DNA from: Triticum aestivum
Lineage: Eukaryota > Streptophyta > Magnoliopsida > Poales > Poaceae
Length of the DNA stretch: 64,000 nucleotides
Direction of reading: 5' to 3'
Assembly: GCF_018294505.1 (NCBI RefSeq)
Contig: NC_057809.1
Coordinates: 422,428,233 to 422,492,232 of the forward strand
A program made the translations under genes and the position numbers. Below, one piece after another: positions 62,407 through 64,000 of the stretch (positions are counted from its first letter, which is position 1; every line of letters begins with the position of its first letter). The notes below the pieces were generated by a model. It did not search any database, was not told the DNA's origin, and saw only the letters and a list, made by a program, of their open reading frames with translations.

Positions 62407-63838
62407 TTAGACGTTACTATTTATTAAGCTATGGAGATTGGCTGACGGCTTTAACCAGATGAGTGCCTGACGGGGGAAAGTCCAGCCAGCAGGTCGAAGT
62501 CTGATACTTGTGACCCTCTCTCCTACTTTGGGCTGTAGAGCGTGGCGGCACATATCAGGGTATGGTGCATGCACAGACGCATGGTACGTCGTGTACACAC
62601 AGTTTTGCCTGATGAACGAAACCGCACTGCCATCATGATCCTTACCGTCGGTTATCTCCTGGTTAATCGGATAATTCAGTCTGACAAACAGAGAGCGTGT
62701 ACCAAGGCTACTTACCAACCTCCAGTCAAAAATTCCTGAAGGCCCAGAGAAGCTGGGATCCTGCTCAAAGACCTTGCAGTGACTGTGATTGTATTCCGCG
62801 AAACAACATGTCCAGTACGTGCGAACGATCATCAATCTTTCGCCGTCGTCTGATCGAGCCAGGAACCACCTGCAACTGCCATGCCGCTTTTCTTTGAAAG
62901 GTTCTGGGATTAGGAAGGGTAGGGACACCAGGCGGCCTACAACATCATATCAAGTTGGAGTCAAATAAAAAAGGGCTCTTGGTTTAGTCAATCTTAAGAA
63001 CAGCTTGTTATGAGCATGAATATTTTTTCAGCAAATGTTGACAGTAATATAAGCAAGCCATCATGATATCATAGGAAAGTAACATACTGCTGTAACAGCC
63101 GTTTGTAGCGATGACTGGAGTAGGCCAGCAATACGTCCAGCCATAGAAGGAGTCGACAGCGTAAATGAAGCCCTTGTGTTCAATGGCATCAGAGAACCAT
63201 GGAGGATGTATGATCCTGCGATGGACGTGCAGATTTATCCACTTACCGCAGTGACCTGTCAGATAGGCGAGACCGCGGTTGAAGAACGCAATTAGCCTGA
63301 AGTCTTTATAATTCACAGATCTTGTGGGCACTTGGCAGATTACAACCTTGAGCAAATCAAACTTGGTATCATGTTGGCTACTGTAAGATTCCGAGTATTC
63401 TGGGCCGCGGTGCCAAAGCAGTGCAGTGTTAATCGAAGGAAGGGGGATCAATCGCCGGGTGTAGACCTCCACGAGCATCCAGCTGCCGCGACCGTCGACG
63501 AGCACCATCCAAGACGTGTTCATGCCGACCCAGTACATACCGTTAATGTAGTTGAGGCTGACGGGGATCGGATCGCAGTCAAGGGGGTTGATGCTCGCCA
63601 CCCTACGATCGTTATGCTGCGTGACACGCCGTTTCTGAAGATCAGGCGGCATCAGCAAGCAAGGAGCTGGCTTAAAAAGCTCCGGCCTGAGGGCTTTGAG
63701 TAAACGGTACAGCCCCGACGAGCACGCGGCGAGCGGCATGGTACTGAGATTGTCCACACGCGAAACAATGAGCTTGATTACCTCTGTGGGGAGCGAATTC
63801 CAGCCACTCTTTCGGCGGACGCTGCTCGGTTCTGCCAT
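62407..63838 (-). CDS. F-box/DUF295-type protein, two exons, 426 residues
   Basis: Exon 1 runs 63838-63088 and exon 2 62936-62407. The 151-bp intron has GT-AG ends (GTATGTTAC...TTGTAG) and splits an AGC serine codon in phase 1, so the frame is kept. The start context AACAATGGC is good for plants. Residues about 13-55 (WNSLPTEVIKLIVSRV) form an F-box, the Skp1-binding motif of SCF ubiquitin ligases. The rest fits the DUF295/KIB-type propeller-like domain: WMVLVDGRGSWMLVEVYT at about 100-117, SLGTRSLFVRLNYPI and QNCVYTTY in exon 2, and WTFPRQALIWLKPS near the C-terminus. By family analogy it selects targets for ubiquitination; the target is unknown. It is complete with no internal stop, though this family has many lineage-specific and weakly expressed members. 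No orthologue can be named from sequence alone. Confidence 0.85.
62937..63087 (-). other. Intron of the F-box gene
   Basis: 151 bp, donor A|GTATGTTAC and acceptor TTGTAG|GCC on the minus strand. Reading through it gives the in-frame tail seen after residue 250 and a stop at 63008, so removing it is needed for the full domain. Confidence 0.8.
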
Positions 63839-64000
63839 TGTTAGTGCTTGGGTTTGGACGAGGGGGGAGGCGCCTTAGCGGGGATGGAAGATTGGACGAG
63901 ATTATGTGCGGACAAAGATGGAGAAGCGAATATGTGCTGCGGGAAGTGGACAGGTGATGATGACTACAGCATGCCGCTTGACTTACGAGACACATACCAG
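63839..64000 (-). promoter_or_regulatory. 5' UTR/proximal upstream of the F-box gene
   Basis: C-rich pyrimidine leader near the ATG. No TATA box is visible in the 162 bp available, so the core promoter probably lies beyond the window. Confidence 0.4.

Overview
ORGANISM. The window reads as nuclear DNA of a large-genome grass, most likely Triticeae (wheat, Aegilops or barley group). The evidence is nested LTR retrotransposons whose termini (TGATACGTCTCC..., TGAAGGAAATATGCCCTA...), tRNA-Asp-type primer sites and 4-kb Sukkula-like LTR match what I know of Triticeae repeats, plus CACTA elements, MITEs and a single intron-containing gene. I see no bacterial, organellar or viral genome here. Family names are from memory and tentative; boundaries, target-site duplications (TSDs) and reading-frame breaks were read from the sequence. 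LAYOUT 1-12590: a plus-strand W-type gypsy element (W1, only its 3' end and 3' LTR present) was split by a minus-strand F-type LTR (12-1580), by a copia solo LTR (1624-2533) and by a full minus-strand F-type element, F1 (4259-12533, TSD GGGTT). LAYOUT 12591-17075: an old plus-strand F-type LTR fragment, about 1.5 kb of unassigned sequence, then a decayed plus-strand copia polyprotein (integrase to reverse transcriptase) carrying a MITE. LAYOUT 17076-51328: a minus-strand copia element of which the 3' LTR and the RNase H end are present. Its LTR was opened by a three-LTR F-type array, F2 (18110-30660, TSD ATATT), and one F2 LTR was opened by a 4,079-bp Sukkula-like solo LTR (18466-22544, TSD CAAGT). 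Its internal region was hit three times by W-type elements: W2 (31588-41157), W3 (41550-51162, TSD GTCTA) and W4 (LTR from 51329). LAYOUT 52261-57257: probable CACTA end, a B3-domain remnant, a 247-bp tandem repeat, a 166-residue unknown ORF with a SUMO-interaction-like tail, a possible hAT end, a MITE and a retrotransposon LTR fragment. LAYOUT 57258 to about 62150: a CACTA element with a GATGAACAG minisatellite and kb-scale internal repeats. LAYOUT 62200-64000: an intact two-exon F-box/DUF295 gene on the minus strand, the only convincing host gene. HOW THE PARTS WORK TOGETHER. F and W elements are non-autonomous: they keep LTRs, a tRNA-Asp primer site, polypurine tract, gag and an Athila-like protease, but have no reverse transcriptase, RNase H or integrase. 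F elements carry about 2.8 kb of non-coding DNA where pol would be. W elements carry an extra sense ORF in the position of the Athila ORF/env-like gene, preceded by a GC-rich module that also occurs just upstream of the LTR TATA box. They must be mobilised in trans by an autonomous relative outside the window. All gag-pro copies carry frameshifts or stops; W3 is closest to intact.
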